From: Levilactobacillus wangkuiensis
GTDB taxonomy: Bacteria > Bacillota > Bacilli > Lactobacillales > Lactobacillaceae
Direction: 5' to 3'
Assembly: GCF_016861605.1 (NCBI RefSeq)
Contig: NZ_BOLM01000001.1
Location: 1 to 64,000, forward strand
Length of the DNA stretch: 64,000 bases
Shown piece by piece: positions 1 through 9,377 of the stretch. A model generated the notes under the pieces. That model ran no database searches, had not been told where the DNA came from, and saw only the letters and a program-made list of their open reading frames with translations. How positions within the stretch are numbered: the first letter of the stretch is position 1; the number at the start of each line of letters is the position of its first letter. The position numbers were made by a program, and so were the translations under genes.

Positions 1-2
1 GG

Positions 3-46
3 AAATAAGGCACGAAACCAAAGTTCGGTTTCGTGCCTTATTTTTG
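3..46 (+). terminator. Rho-independent terminator of an upstream gene
   Basis: A perfect 17 bp stem (3-19 with 27-43) encloses a 7 nt loop and runs into a T-rich tail. The gene it ends lies outside the window. From here to 291 I see no gene, only the argS1 promoter. Confidence 0.85.
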
Positions 47-199
47 TTCTACAGAGGCTAGTTATGTCACAGCCTCTTTTTGTCGTCTACAAGCCCCATT
101 TGGCCCCCTAGAGTCCAGTCCACTGGTTATTAGCATAATTATATGGCCCCCGATAGAAGCGCGCTGAGGCACAACTAGCAGGCATTTAACGTAGGTAAT

Positions 200-243
200 T
201 TGTGACACAACACCTTTGACGCCCTAGGGAATTAGTGTACACT
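200..243 (+). promoter_or_regulatory. Probable argS1 promoter with an 11 nt palindrome
   Basis: TTGACG (216-221) and TACACT (238-243) are 16 nt apart, a fair sigma-A promoter. Just upstream TTGTGACACAA (200-210) is a perfect palindrome about the central A, next to the -35 box, and could be an operator. No T-box motif is present here, unlike the leader of argS2. Confidence 0.5.
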
Positions 244-291
244 GAGATTAATCATCTTGATAATTTTTGAACTACAGGGAGGAATTTTCGT

Positions 292-1983
292 ATGGACTAT
301 AAACAGAAGGTTATTACGGCATTGGCGAACGCGTTAGACGGCCAATTGTCGGCGGAAGAGATTGCGTTGAAGCTTGAAAAGCCCAAGACGTCTGATCTTG
401 GGGACATGGCGTTCCCCACGTTTGCACTAGCTAAGCTCCTGCACCGGGCACCGCAACAGATTGCCCAAGATTTGGCCGAAAAGATTGATTCAAGTGACTT
501 TGAACGTGTCGTGGTTGCCGGTCCATACTTGAATTTCTTCTTTGATAAGGGCCAATACAGTGCTGCGACGCTGGAAAATGTCTTGAACGCCGGCGCTTCC
601 TACGGCCAAAACAATGATGGCAACGGTGGGAAGGTGCCCATCGACATGTCTTCACCAAACATTGCCAAGCCAATGTCCATGGGGCATTTACGGTCGACCG
701 TGATTGGGAACTCGATTGCTGAGATTCTGACCAAGAACGGCTATGCCCCCATCAAGGACAATCACCTAGGCGACTGGGGCACCCAATTTGGGAAGCTCAT
801 CACGGCCTACAAGCTGTGGGGGAACGAAGCTGACGTTAAGGCTGACCCCATTAACAAATTAGTTGAATATTATGTTCGCTTCCATAAAGAGGATGTGGAC
901 AAGCCTGAATTGGACGATGAAGCCCGTGAATGGTTCAGAAAGCTGGAAAATGGCGACCCTGAAGCGCACCGTCTCTGGAAATGGTTCCGGGAAGCTTCAT
1001 TGGAAGAGTTCAACGACGTCTACAAGAAGTTGGGTGTAACGTTTGATACCTACAACGGGGAAGCCTTCTACAACGATAAGCTGGAAGAGGTCGTTCAAAT
1101 CCTCAAGGACAAGCACCTGTTGGTTGAATCACAAGGCGCCCAAGTCGTTGACCTCAGCAAGTACAACCTGAACCCAGCACTGATCTTAAAGAGTGATGGG
1201 GCATCACTATACATCACGCGGGATATTGCGACCGCGCTGTATCGTGACCGTGAATATGCACCAGCCAAGAACTTATACGTTGTTGGCTCGGAACAAACGT
1301 ATTACTTCCAGCAGTTAAAGGCCGTTCTGTTAGAAATGGGCCTGAAGTCAGCGCCGAACCTGCAACACGTGCCATTTGGGCTGATCACCGTTGATGGGAA
1401 GAAATTGTCAACGCGTTCCGGCCGGATCATTCTGTTGGCTAAGGTCTTGGAAGAATCCGTCGAGCTGGCTGAAAAGGAAATCAACGAGAAGAATCCTGAT
1501 TTGGCCAACAAGTCAGCGGTCGCGCAACAAGTTGGGGTCGGTGCCATCGTCTTTGGTGATTTGAAGAACGAACGGACCAACAACATTGACTTCGTTTTGG
1601 CAGATCAACTGAAGTTCGAAGGGGAAACCGGTCCTTACGTCCAATACGCCCATGCCCGGGCCGAAAGCATTCTGCGGAAAGCTAAGGCAACCACAATTAC
1701 GGCGGATGCCAACCAGGTCACCGATCCCGAAGCTTGGGATACCATCAAGGCCCTGGCCGACTTCCCAACCATGGTCAAGATGGCCTGTGACGAGTTAGAG
1801 CCTTCCGTCATCGCCAAGTATGCCATCCGCTTGTCCAAGACTTTCAACAAATACTACGCGCACTCCAAGATTCTTGCGGATGATGCCGGCTTACCAGCCC
1901 GGTTAGCTTTGGTTAAGTCCGTCTCAATCGTCGTCAAGGAAAGCTTGCGCTTGTTGGGCGTTAAGGCACCAGACGAGATGTAG
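292..1983 (+). CDS. argS: Arginyl-tRNA synthetase, copy 1
   Basis: Cytoplasmic class I synthetase that charges tRNA-Arg with arginine using ATP. The 563-residue product has the usual N-terminal additional domain, a HIGH-type signature (SMGHLRST, about residues 127-134), a KLSTRSG stretch in place of KMSKS, and a C-terminal anticodon-binding domain. ATG 292 follows an AGGGAGGA ribosome site (277-284). It closely resembles the second copy at 27787-29478, with the same length and near-identical blocks throughout. It stands alone between a terminator and the arc promoter. A synthetase near arc genes also occurs in Oenococcus. Whether this or the T-box copy is the housekeeping enzyme cannot be told from sequence. 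Confidence 0.97.
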   Translation: MDYKQKVITALANALDGQLSAEEIALKLEKPKTSDLGDMAFPTFALAKLLHRAPQQIAQDLAEKIDSSDFERVVVAGPYLNFFFDKGQYSAATLENVLNAGASYGQNNDGNGGKVPIDMSSPNIAKPMSMGHLRSTVIGNSIAEILTKNGYAPIKDNHLGDWGTQFGKLITAYKLWGNEADVKADPINKLVEYYVRFHKEDVDKPELDDEAREWFRKLENGDPEAHRLWKWFREASLEEFNDVYKKLGVTFDTYNGEAFYNDKLEEVVQILKDKHLLVESQGAQVVDLSKYNLNPALILKSDGASLYITRDIATALYRDREYAPAKNLYVVGSEQTYYFQQLKAVLLEMGLKSAPNLQHVPFGLITVDGKKLSTRSGRIILLAKVLEESVELAEKEINEKNPDLANKSAVAQQVGVGAIVFGDLKNERTNNIDFVLADQLKFEGETGPYVQYAHARAESILRKAKATTITADANQVTDPEAWDTIKALADFPTMVKMACDELEPSVIAKYAIRLSKTFNKYYAHSKILADDAGLPARLALVKSVSIVVKESLRLLGVKAPDEM

Positions 1984-2014
1984 TCCGCACCTAATAGAAA
2001 AATTAATTTAGCAA

Positions 2015-2051
2015 AGAGCGTTCAAGTCCTCGTGACCTGAGCGCTCTTTTA
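2015..2051 (+). terminator. Terminator of argS1
   Basis: The arms at 2015-2028 and 2034-2047 pair over 14 bp with G-T wobbles around a short loop and are followed by T residues. The roughly 550 bases from here to arcA hold no ORF. They contain a small hairpin (CGAAAAG 2320-2326 with CTTTTCG 2333-2339), an AT-rich tract and the arc promoter. Confidence 0.85.
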
Positions 2052-2465
2052 CTAGTCTCAGGGGCTGACAAACGTTAAGAGAAGTGACCAGCCACTTATT
2101 TGTGATTAAATTACTAACAGCCGCGGTGCCACAACCGGTCTGGAGCGTTTTACCTGAATAATACTCAGTTTATACATTATCTTTACAATGAAAAAGCCAA
2201 AGTTCTTTTACAAGGAAAGTTAACGAAAAAGCCCTCAGCCAAGAAAATCATGTAATCACTAATGCCACTGTAAAAGCATCGACAAGTTATGGAAAGCCTT
2301 TAATAGCAACGATATAAATCGAAAAGAGTTGTCTTTTCGTCAATGACGTTGCCTCTGAAAAGTCATGCAAAGAAATGATCTGCAAAAAAATGTAAGAAAA
2401 ACACAAATTAATTTTATGTAAAAAAGTCTATTTTTACTAATTTTTACCAGTCAAAATGAATGAAT

Positions 2466-2496
2466 AATGTATATTTTGGACTGAATATACATTCCA
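2466..2496 (+). promoter_or_regulatory. ArgR-like operator upstream of arcA
   Basis: AATGTATATT (2466-2475) and AATATACATT (2484-2493) form a perfect inverted repeat. The right arm lies within TGAATATACATTCC (2482-2495), close to the ARG-box consensus TGAATWWWWATTCA. Two ArgR genes lie in this window, so arginine-responsive control of arcA is likely. The site sits too far upstream to block the promoter, so activation is plausible. Confidence 0.6.
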
Positions 2497-2501
2497 CTCT
2501 T

Positions 2502-2525
2502 AAAATGTGAAATCCTTCGCATTTT
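2502..2525 (+). promoter_or_regulatory. Crp/Fnr-type operator of arcA
   Basis: AAAATGTGA and TCGCATTTT form a palindrome with a 6 nt spacer, so the core reads TGTGA-N6-TCGCA, one base from the Crp consensus TGTGA-N6-TCACA. Its centre is about 64 bases before the start site expected from the -10 box at 2566-2571, a class I activator position. The ArcR-like protein at 8593-9276 has a Crp-type recognition helix and is the obvious candidate ligand. Confidence 0.65.
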
Positions 2526-2542
2526 GAATGCTAGCCATTTAA

Positions 2543-2571
2543 TGTTAGCGTTTTCATTTCGAGATTATACT
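2543..2571 (+). promoter_or_regulatory. arcA promoter with overlapping cre site
   Basis: TGTTAGCGTTTTCA (2543-2556) matches the CcpA cre consensus TGWAANCGNTNWCA except at one position. It covers the place of the -35 box, which is poor, while the -10 TATACT (2566-2571) is good. Repression by CcpA on sugars together with activator dependence fits known control of ADI operons. Confidence 0.7.
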
Positions 2572-2601
2572 CTGTCTTGTAGTTAAGCAAGGGAGGAAAC
2601 A

Positions 2602-3843
2602 ATGATGACAACACCTATCCATGTAACATCTGAAATCGGTAAACTGAAAACGGTTATGCTGAAGCGTCCGGACGTTGAAGTAGAAAACTTCACGCCAGAT
2701 ATGATGTCACGGTTACTGTTTGATGACATTCCATATTTACCAATCGCCCAACAAGAACATGACAACTTCGCTAAGGTTCTTCGCGAAAACGGGACTGAAG
2801 TTCTGTACTTAGAAAAATTATCCGCCGAAGCCTTAGACGATGGTGGCGAAGAAGTTAAATTAAATTTCTTGCAACAGATGTTAACTGAAAGCGGCTACAT
2901 GGCCGGCACGATTCATGATGTCCTGAAGGAATACTTACTTTCCCTCGACACACAAGCAATGGTTAACAAGATTATGGGTGGGGTTCGTAAAGACGAACTG
3001 GACTTCACACCTAGTGACCTGGTTAGTGCCGCTGAAGACAGCGACTACCCATTCTTTATGGACCCAATGCCTAACCTGTACTTCACTCGTGACCCAGCGG
3101 CTTCAATCGGGGATGGTTTAAGCATTAACCACATGACGTTCGCTGCTCGCCAACGCGAATCACTCTTTATGGAAACCATTATCAAGTACCATCACCGGTT
3201 TGCTAACAAGGGCTTGAACGTTTGGCGCGACCGGAACCACACCACCCGTATTGAAGGTGGGGACGAACTGGTTCTGTCCGATCACGTGATGGCCATCGGA
3301 GTTTCACAACGGACTTCTGCCAATGCCATTGAAGACATTGCCCGGAACCTGTTCAAGGACAGCAACTTCGATACTGTGATTGCTATCCGGATTCCACATA
3401 ACCACGCAATGATGCATTTGGACACGGTGTTCACCATGATCAACACCGACCAATTCACGGTTCACCCAGGTATCTTAGGCGAAGGCGGTCACATCGACAC
3501 CTGGACCATCACACCTGGCAAGGGCACTGAAGACTTACACCTCGAACACAAGACGGACTTGAAGCAAGTTCTGAAAGACGCCTTAGGTTTGGATGACTTA
3601 GACTTAATCCCAACCGGTAATGGTGACCCAATCGTCGCTGGCCGTGAACAATGGAATGATGGTTCTAACACCTTAGCCATTGCCCCTGGTGTCGTCGTTA
3701 CCTACAACCGGAACTATGTTTCTAACGAATTACTTCGTAAGCATGGCTTGAAGGTTATTGACATTCTCTCAAGTGAATTATCCCGCGGTCGTGGGGGTCC
3801 TCGTTGCATGAGTATGCCATTGGTACGTGAAGACTTAAAGTAA
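2602..3843 (+). CDS. arcA: Arginine deiminase
   Basis: First ADI enzyme: arginine + water to citrulline + ammonia, in the cytoplasm. The 413-residue protein has the family blocks FTRDP (near 160), HLD (His272, Asp274) and the C-terminal [12 protein letters not shown] with the nucleophile Cys402. ATG 2602 is followed at once by a second ATG (2605). The site GGGAGGA (2591-2597) serves the first with a short spacing and the second with a better one, so the true start may be one codon later. It is first in a same-strand run of six arc genes. Ammonia release makes the pathway an acid-resistance system as well as an ATP source. Confidence 0.97.
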   Translation: MMTTPIHVTSEIGKLKTVMLKRPDVEVENFTPDMMSRLLFDDIPYLPIAQQEHDNFAKVLRENGTEVLYLEKLSAEALDDGGEEVKLNFLQQMLTESGYMAGTIHDVLKEYLLSLDTQAMVNKIMGGVRKDELDFTPSDLVSAAEDSDYPFFMDPMPNLYFTRDPAASIGDGLSINHMTFAARQRESLFMETIIKYHHRFANKGLNVWRDRNHTTRIEGGDELVLSDHVMAIGVSQRTSANAIEDIARNLFKDSNFDTVIAIRIPHNHAMMHLDTVFTMINTDQFTVHPGILGEGGHIDTWTITPGKGTEDLHLEHKTDLKQVLKDALGLDDLDLIPTGNGDPIVAGREQWNDGSNTLAIAPGVVVTYNRNYVSNELLRKHGLKVIDILSSELSRGRGGPRCMSMPLVREDLK

Positions 3844-3879
3844 ACAATTAATTTTAAAATTAGAGGAGATTGATTAATC

Positions 3880-4911
3880 ATGGCACAAGATTTCAAGCAA
3901 AATGTCTTTCAAGGTCGCAGCGTTTTAGCTGAAAAGGACTTCACCGCAGAAGAACTCGAATACTTGATCGACTTCGGTTTACATTTGAAGGCTTTGAAGA
4001 AGGCCGGCGTTCCTCACCACTACTTGGAAGGTAAGAACATCGCCTTACTCTTTGAAAAGTCCTCAACTCGGACCCGTTCAGCATTCACCACTGCTGCTAT
4101 CGACTTAGGTGCTCACCCAGAATACTTGGGCCAAAACGACATCCAATTAGGTAAGAAGGAATCGACTTCTGACACTGCCAAGGTCTTAGGCGGCATGTTC
4201 GATGGGATTGAATTCCGTGGGTTCAAGCAAAGCGATGCTGAAATCTTAGCTCGCGACTCAGGTGTGCCAGTTTGGAACGGTTTAACCGACGAATGGCACC
4301 CAACCCAAATGTTGGCTGACTTCATGACCGTTAAGGAAAACTTCGGTACCTTAAAGGGCTTGACCTTAACCTTCATGGGTGATGGCCGGAACAACGTTGC
4401 CAACTCTCTGCTGGTTACTGGTGCTATCTTAGGTGTCAACGTCCACATCGTTGCCCCTAAGGAACTGTTCCCAACTAAGGAAACCCAAGACTTGGCTCAA
4501 GGCTTTGCTAAGAAGTCCGGTGCTAAGCTCCTGGTTACCGATGACTTGGATGAAGGTTTAGCAGGTTCCAACGTGGTTTACACCGACGTTTGGGTATCCA
4601 TGGGCGAAAGCAACTGGGAAGAACGGGTTAAGTTATTGAAGCCATACCAAGTTAACATGGCTGCTCTTAAGAAGACTGGTACCCCAGATGACCAACTCAT
4701 CTTCCTGCACTGCTTACCAGCATTCCACAACACCGAAACCCAATACGGTCAAGATGTTGAAAAGAAGTACGGCATTACTGAAATGGAAGTTACTGAAGAA
4801 GTCTTCACTAGTAAGTATGGGCGTCAATTCGAAGAAGCTGAAAACCGGATGCACTCCATCAAAGCGATGATGGCCGCAACTTTAGGTAACTTGTTTATTC
4901 CTAAAGCTTAA
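3880..4911 (+). CDS. arcB: Catabolic ornithine carbamoyltransferase
   Basis: Cleaves citrulline with phosphate to ornithine and carbamoyl phosphate. The 343-residue protein shows the carbamoyl-phosphate loop STRTR (residues 62-66), the HPTQ motif and the HCLP motif near the C-terminal third. It starts 36 bases after arcA behind AGAGGAG. Its place between arcA and arcC, and the absence of anabolic arg genes nearby, argue for the catabolic role. A terminator follows, so arcAB is probably made in excess of the downstream genes. Confidence 0.96.
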   Translation: MAQDFKQNVFQGRSVLAEKDFTAEELEYLIDFGLHLKALKKAGVPHHYLEGKNIALLFEKSSTRTRSAFTTAAIDLGAHPEYLGQNDIQLGKKESTSDTAKVLGGMFDGIEFRGFKQSDAEILARDSGVPVWNGLTDEWHPTQMLADFMTVKENFGTLKGLTLTFMGDGRNNVANSLLVTGAILGVNVHIVAPKELFPTKETQDLAQGFAKKSGAKLLVTDDLDEGLAGSNVVYTDVWVSMGESNWEERVKLLKPYQVNMAALKKTGTPDDQLIFLHCLPAFHNTETQYGQDVEKKYGITEMEVTEEVFTSKYGRQFEEAENRMHSIKAMMAATLGNLFIPKA

Positions 4912-4923
4912 CGAGTGATTAAA

Positions 4924-4957
4924 GACGGGCTAATCAGAGCGATTAGTCCGTTTTTTA
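4924..4957 (+). terminator. Intra-operon terminator between arcB and arcD1
   Basis: An 11 bp stem (4925-4935 with 4941-4951) with a 5 nt loop is followed by a T tract. There is no clear new promoter before arcD1, so the hairpin probably acts as a partial terminator that lowers transcription of arcD1-arcT-arcC-arcR relative to arcAB. Confidence 0.75.
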
Positions 4958-4985
4958 TTGCAAACACGAGGAAAAGAGTGAGAAT

Positions 4986-6398
4986 ATGGATGAAAATAAA
5001 GGATTATCTCTGGGCGCGTTAACGGCGGCCGTCGTCACTAGTTCAATCGGTTCAGGGGTCTTTACCTTAACCAGTTCACTGGCTGGCGGTGCTGCACCTG
5101 GCCCCGTTCTGTTAGCGTGGTTGATCGTTGGATTTGGGATTTTAATGTTAGCGTTGTCACTAAACAACTTATTATTAAAGAAGCCCGATGCTGAAGGAAT
5201 CCACGCCTATGCCCAAGAGGGGTTCGGTAACTTTGCCGGATTCGTGAGTGGCTGGGGTTACTGGCTGAGTGCTTGGCTGGGGAACGTGGCCTTTGCCACC
5301 GTCCTCATGAGTTCTCTGGGGTACTTCCTGCCAATGTTCAAGGGTGGCCAAAATGTGGCTTCCGTGATCTTGGCCAGTGTCGTTTCCTGGGCGCTGACGT
5401 TCATCGTTAACCGCGGGGTTGAATCCGCTGCGGCAGTGAACACGATTATTACGATTTGCAAATTGATTCCACTGTTTGCCTTCATCGTTGTCGGCATCTT
5501 CGTCTTCAAGGGTGGCATGTTCACGGCGCACTTCTGGACGAACGTGACCTCTGGCGTTGCCGGTGGTAGTGATATCTGGACCCAATTCAAGTCTTGCTTG
5601 ATGATCATGATGTGGGTCTTCGTTGGGGTTGAAGGGGCAAGCATGCTGTCTTCTCGTGCCAAGAGCAAGAACGATGCCGGCCGGGCAACCATCATCGGGA
5701 TCATTTCCTTACTGGTCATCTACGTTTTGGCTTCTGTTTTACCTTATGGTTACCTGTCACAAAACGAATTAGCTAAAATCAACCAACCTGCCATGCTCTA
5801 CATTTTCCAAGACATGGTCGGCAAATGGGGCGGGGCCTTCATCAGTGTTGGTTTAATCATTGCCATCTTAGGGGCATGGTTATCCTGGACGATGTTGCCA
5901 GCCGATACCACCATGTTAATGGCTGAAGAAAAACTCTTGCCTAGTTACTTTGGTAAGAAGAACAAAAACGGTGCACCAACGTTCTCACTGGTGCTGACTG
6001 CTGCCTTAATTCAAATCTTCCTGTTAGTGCTGTTATTCTCTGAAGAAGCTTACAACTTTGCGCTTTCCCTGTGTACCGCTGCTATCGTGGTGTGCTACAT
6101 TTTCGTGGGGATGTACCAAGTGAAATTCTCTGCGCAAAATAAAGATACAAAACAGATGTGGATCGGGATCTTTGCCTTAGCCTTCCAAGTTATTGCCATT
6201 ACCTTAGCTGGGTTACACTTCCTGTTACTCTGCTGTATCGGTTACATTCCAGGCCTATACTTCTACTACCGTGCCAAAAAAGAATTCGATATTGATGATG
6301 GGAAGCTGACCAAAGCTGAAATCATCTACTCGACCTTGATTGTCATCGGTGCAATCGCCGGGGTCGTCCTGGTTGCAATGGGACTCATCACGATTTAG
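4986..6398 (+). CDS. arcD: Arginine/ornithine antiporter, copy 1
   Basis: Integral membrane protein of the APC superfamily that exchanges external arginine for ornithine made by the ADI pathway. The 470 residues contain about 12 to 13 hydrophobic segments. The first carries the small-residue SSIGSGVF stretch typical of the substrate site in APC helix 1. It lies between arcB and arcT. It is clearly homologous to the second antiporter at 9378-10847, with identical stretches such as FVSGWGYW. Confidence 0.92.
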   Translation: MDENKGLSLGALTAAVVTSSIGSGVFTLTSSLAGGAAPGPVLLAWLIVGFGILMLALSLNNLLLKKPDAEGIHAYAQEGFGNFAGFVSGWGYWLSAWLGNVAFATVLMSSLGYFLPMFKGGQNVASVILASVVSWALTFIVNRGVESAAAVNTIITICKLIPLFAFIVVGIFVFKGGMFTAHFWTNVTSGVAGGSDIWTQFKSCLMIMMWVFVGVEGASMLSSRAKSKNDAGRATIIGIISLLVIYVLASVLPYGYLSQNELAKINQPAMLYIFQDMVGKWGGAFISVGLIIAILGAWLSWTMLPADTTMLMAEEKLLPSYFGKKNKNGAPTFSLVLTAALIQIFLLVLLFSEEAYNFALSLCTAAIVVCYIFVGMYQVKFSAQNKDTKQMWIGIFALAFQVIAITLAGLHFLLLCCIGYIPGLYFYYRAKKEFDIDDGKLTKAEIIYSTLIVIGAIAGVVLVAMGLITI

Positions 6399-6410
6399 GA
6401 GGAACGGCAC

Positions 6411-7517
6411 ATGGATATCGATGGATTTGGTGTTGAGGAATGGTTGAACGTTCACGAACGCGAGGCGACCTATGATTTGGCCCAGAGCACGATCACGTCG
6501 TTTTCAATGAATGAACTGGTTAATCTGACCAAAGATAACACCTATGATGAATTAGACCAACAGAAAATGAATTACGGCTGGATCGAAGGCTCACCGACCT
6601 TTAAAAAAGAGGTCAGCAAGCTGTACGATCACGTTGATGCCGCTAACATCCTGCAAACGAATGGGGCCACTGGGGCTAACCTGTTAGCGCTGTACGCTTT
6701 GATCAAACCGGGCGACCACGTCATCAGTGTTTACCCAAGTTACCAACAACTGTACGATATTCCGCGGTCACTGGGTGCGGACGTCAGCTTCTGGAAGTTA
6801 CAGGAAAGTGAAAACTGGTATCCGGACATTGAAGAGCTGAAACGCTTGATTCGCCCTGACACTAAGATGATCTGTATCAACAACGCCAACAACCCGACCG
6901 GGACGATTCTGAACCGGGACTTCATGGAACAGGTCGTTGCCATTGCCCGTGAAGTGGGCGCCTACGTGCTGGTGGATGAAGTTTACCTGCCATTCGATGA
7001 AAGCGTTGACTTTGCGCCAATCGCGGACCTCTATGAAAAGGGGATTTCCACCAACTCGCTGTCGAAGACCTACTCGATGCCGGGGATCCGGGTCGGCTGG
7101 ACGGCCACCAATGCCGAACTAGCCGAAACCTTCCGCAAGTACCGGGATTACACCATGATTTGTGCCGGGGTCTTCAGTGATCAGGCGGCTTGCCTGGTCC
7201 TCCAGAACCGCGACAAGGTGTTGGCTCGAAACCGTGAGATTGTCCAAAACAACCTGAAGATTTTCAAAGATTGGGTTGCCAAGACGCCCAATGTGAGTTG
7301 TGTCTTTCCGAATGGGGTCTCAACCTCATTTGTTAAGCTCGAAACCAAGACGTCTAGCCTGGAATTCTGTCAAAACTTACTCCGGGATACCGGCGTTCTG
7401 CTGGTTCCTGGGGAAGCCTTCGATGTTCCGGGACACGCCCGCCTGGGGTACTGTGCCCCAACGGAAACGTTGAAGAAGGGCTTGGCTGTTTTAGCGGATT
7501 ACTTGAATAAAGATTAA
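6411..7517 (+). CDS. arcT: PLP-dependent aminotransferase of the arc cluster
   Basis: Fold-type I aminotransferase of 368 residues with NNPTG (substrate-binding Asn), VDEVY and the [10 protein letters not shown] block whose Lys219 should form the Schiff base with pyridoxal phosphate. The AGGAGG ribosome site overlaps the arcD1 stop, so the two are translationally linked. ArcT proteins are regular members of lactobacillus and streptococcus arc operons, but their substrate is not settled. An aspartate-type aminotransferase is a fair label, and the sequence alone does not decide it. Confidence 0.85.
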   Translation: MDIDGFGVEEWLNVHEREATYDLAQSTITSFSMNELVNLTKDNTYDELDQQKMNYGWIEGSPTFKKEVSKLYDHVDAANILQTNGATGANLLALYALIKPGDHVISVYPSYQQLYDIPRSLGADVSFWKLQESENWYPDIEELKRLIRPDTKMICINNANNPTGTILNRDFMEQVVAIAREVGAYVLVDEVYLPFDESVDFAPIADLYEKGISTNSLSKTYSMPGIRVGWTATNAELAETFRKYRDYTMICAGVFSDQAACLVLQNRDKVLARNREIVQNNLKIFKDWVAKTPNVSCVFPNGVSTSFVKLETKTSSLEFCQNLLRDTGVLLVPGEAFDVPGHARLGYCAPTETLKKGLAVLADYLNKD

Positions 7518-7539
7518 ACAAAGACGAGGAGAATTGATT

Positions 7540-8484
7540 ATGACAAAGCGTAAAATTGTTGTGGCCCTTGGCGGTAACGCCATCTTATCAAAGGATGCTT
7601 CTTCGGAAGCCCAACAAGCTGCTCTGCGGACGACCGCAAAGTACTTGGTGAAGTTCGTTGAACAGGGGGATGACCTGATTATTTCCCACGGGAACGGTCC
7701 CCAAGTTGGAAACTTGTTACTGCAACAGGCTGCCGGGAGTACTGAAAAGAACCCCGCAATGCCATTGGATACTGCCGTTGCCATGACGCAAGGGAGCATC
7801 GGTTACTGGATGCAAAACGCTTTGGACGAAGAATTGGCCGCAGCCGGAATCACCAAGGATGTTGCCACGGTGGTTACCCAAGTTGAGGTTGACCCTAAGG
7901 ATGGCGCCTTCACGTCACCAACGAAGCCAATCGGTCCCTTCTACAACCAAGCCGAAGCTGAAAAGTTACAGAAGGAGCACCCAGAATACACCTACGTTGA
8001 AGACGCAGGCCGAGGCTACCGTCGCGTTGTGCCATCACCAAAGCCAATTGGTGTGAACGAATACCGGGTCGTGGACACCTTAGTTGGTGCCGGCGTCATT
8101 CCTATCTCCGTTGGGGGTGGTGGCGTGCCCGTGGTCCGTGAAGGCAACCGCCTCGTTGGTCGCGAAGCCGTTATCGACAAAGACTTTGCCTCAGAAAAAT
8201 TAGCTGAATTGGTTCACGCCGACCTGCTGATCATCCTGACGGCCGTGGACAACATTTACGTGAACTTCAACAAGCCAGATCAAAAGAAGCTGGAACACGT
8301 CAGCATCCAAGAACTGGAAGACTACGAAAAGGATAACCAATTTGCCAAGGGGAGCATGCTCCCTAAGGTCCAAGCCGCTGTCGACTTCGTTAAGAACAGC
8401 AGCCATGGCCAAGCCGTTGTGACCTCACTGGAAAACATTGGTGAATTCCTCGAAAACGGTCAAGGAACCATCATTTCTAAATAG
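7540..8484 (+). CDS. arcC: Carbamate kinase
   Basis: Last ADI step: carbamoyl phosphate + ADP to ATP, ammonia and carbon dioxide. The 314-residue protein has the amino-acid-kinase opening [16 protein letters not shown] near residue 50 and the lysine-bearing KGSMLPK segment. I place the start at ATG 7540, eight bases after CGAGGAG, and not at TTG 7534, which sits too close to that site. It follows arcT by 22 bases. Confidence 0.95.
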   Translation: MTKRKIVVALGGNAILSKDASSEAQQAALRTTAKYLVKFVEQGDDLIISHGNGPQVGNLLLQQAAGSTEKNPAMPLDTAVAMTQGSIGYWMQNALDEELAAAGITKDVATVVTQVEVDPKDGAFTSPTKPIGPFYNQAEAEKLQKEHPEYTYVEDAGRGYRRVVPSPKPIGVNEYRVVDTLVGAGVIPISVGGGGVPVVREGNRLVGREAVIDKDFASEKLAELVHADLLIILTAVDNIYVNFNKPDQKKLEHVSIQELEDYEKDNQFAKGSMLPKVQAAVDFVKNSSHGQAVVTSLENIGEFLENGQGTIISK

Positions 8485-8535
8485 TTAGCGCACGTCGCTG
8501 ATCAAACTAGCAATTTTTTGATGATCGGTGCTGAT

Positions 8536-8589
8536 AATCCTCCCGAATTACGTTATGATGAAATAAGTCATAACGCGTTTGGGAGGATT
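8536..8589 (+). promoter_or_regulatory. Hairpin enclosing the arcR ribosome site
   Basis: AATCCTCCC (8536-8544) pairs perfectly with GGGAGGATT (8581-8589), which contains the arcR Shine-Dalgarno sequence. Inside, CGTTATGA (8551-8558) pairs perfectly with TCATAACG (8568-8575). On read-through mRNA from arcC the ribosome site would be buried. A weak -10 (TATGAT 8554-8559) overlaps the left inner arm; RNA starting there would lack that arm and leave the site open. The inner palindrome could also be a protein operator. Confidence 0.6.
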
Positions 8590-8592
8590 ATT

Positions 8593-9276
8593 TTGATTAT
8601 ACGAAAGAATGAATATCCACAATATTTACAGCTTTTGAAAAAAAATCCCGAGTTTAAAGATTTTACCAGTGAAGAGTTTGCCGTGATTCAAAATAAAATG
8701 CGGGTCCGGAGCTATCCGAAGGGCCAGTTACTGTTCAATCAGGCCGATCCGCGCGCAAACTTTTATTTTTTGGCGAAAGGCTTGTTGAAGACTGAGCGAA
8801 CCGATGAATCCGGGAATGAGTTTTTCTACGAATTTATCAATGAGACGAAGGGATTTCCCTACCGGGGGATGTTCCACGACCATGACTATTCCTATTCGGT
8901 CACGGGCATGACGGCGACCGAAATCATTTCGATTCCGATGGCAGACTTCGAAAGTCTCTTGATGAAGAACAAGAAGATGATGCGGAATGTCATCCTGGAA
9001 ATGGGGCAGATCATCAACGAAAATGAGAATCAATTACAGTTGATGGTGAACTCCAGTGCCAGCAGTCGCGTGCGCAACGGCCTCAAGGTTCTCGGCCAAT
9101 CCATTGGTAAACCAGGGGCTGATGGCACGCGCCTGATTCCCTACCCCATTACGTTGATCGAGCTCTCCCAAATTTCCGGGACCACCCGCGAGACCGCCAG
9201 CCAGGTAGTCAAAGAACTGGTTGCCGGTGGGCAAATTACCTATGAGCGCAAGTATTTCACCTTATTGAACAATTAG
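8593..9276 (+). CDS. arcR: Crp/Fnr-family regulator of the ADI operon
   Basis: Cytoplasmic transcription factor of 227 residues with an N-terminal cyclic-nucleotide-like beta barrel, a dimer helix and a C-terminal winged helix. There are no cysteines, so it is neither an Fe-S Fnr nor a thiol switch. The recognition helix reads TTRETASQVVKEL; its R-E-T matches Crp, which reads TGTGA. That fits the palindrome before arcA. The start is taken as TTG 8593, six bases after GGGAGGA, because upstream codons in the frame lack a ribosome site. Being last in the arc cluster supports the ArcR name. Confidence 0.85.
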   Translation: MIIRKNEYPQYLQLLKKNPEFKDFTSEEFAVIQNKMRVRSYPKGQLLFNQADPRANFYFLAKGLLKTERTDESGNEFFYEFINETKGFPYRGMFHDHDYSYSVTGMTATEIISIPMADFESLLMKNKKMMRNVILEMGQIINENENQLQLMVNSSASSRVRNGLKVLGQSIGKPGADGTRLIPYPITLIELSQISGTTRETASQVVKELVAGGQITYERKYFTLLNN

Positions 9277-9315
9277 AGTGGCAGCCATTACTGGCAACGC
9301 AATCGTTGCTACCAA

Positions 9316-9361
9316 AAAACGCTGTCACATCAACCAAACGGTTGATGTGACGGCGTTTTGT
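9316..9361 (+). terminator. Bidirectional terminator between arcR and arcD2
   Basis: A 20 bp stem (9316-9335 with 9340-9359, one wobble) closes on an AAAC loop, with A residues on the left and T residues on the right. It can stop transcription from both converging genes. Confidence 0.9.
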
Positions 9362-9377
9362 TTACCCATCAATTCGA

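Noticed and set aside
2122-2131. A perfect T-box motif TGGNACCGCG on the minus strand between argS1 and arcA
   Set aside because: No stem I, specifier or T-tract terminator accompanies it and no minus-strand gene follows. A 9-base match is expected by chance about once in two windows of this size.
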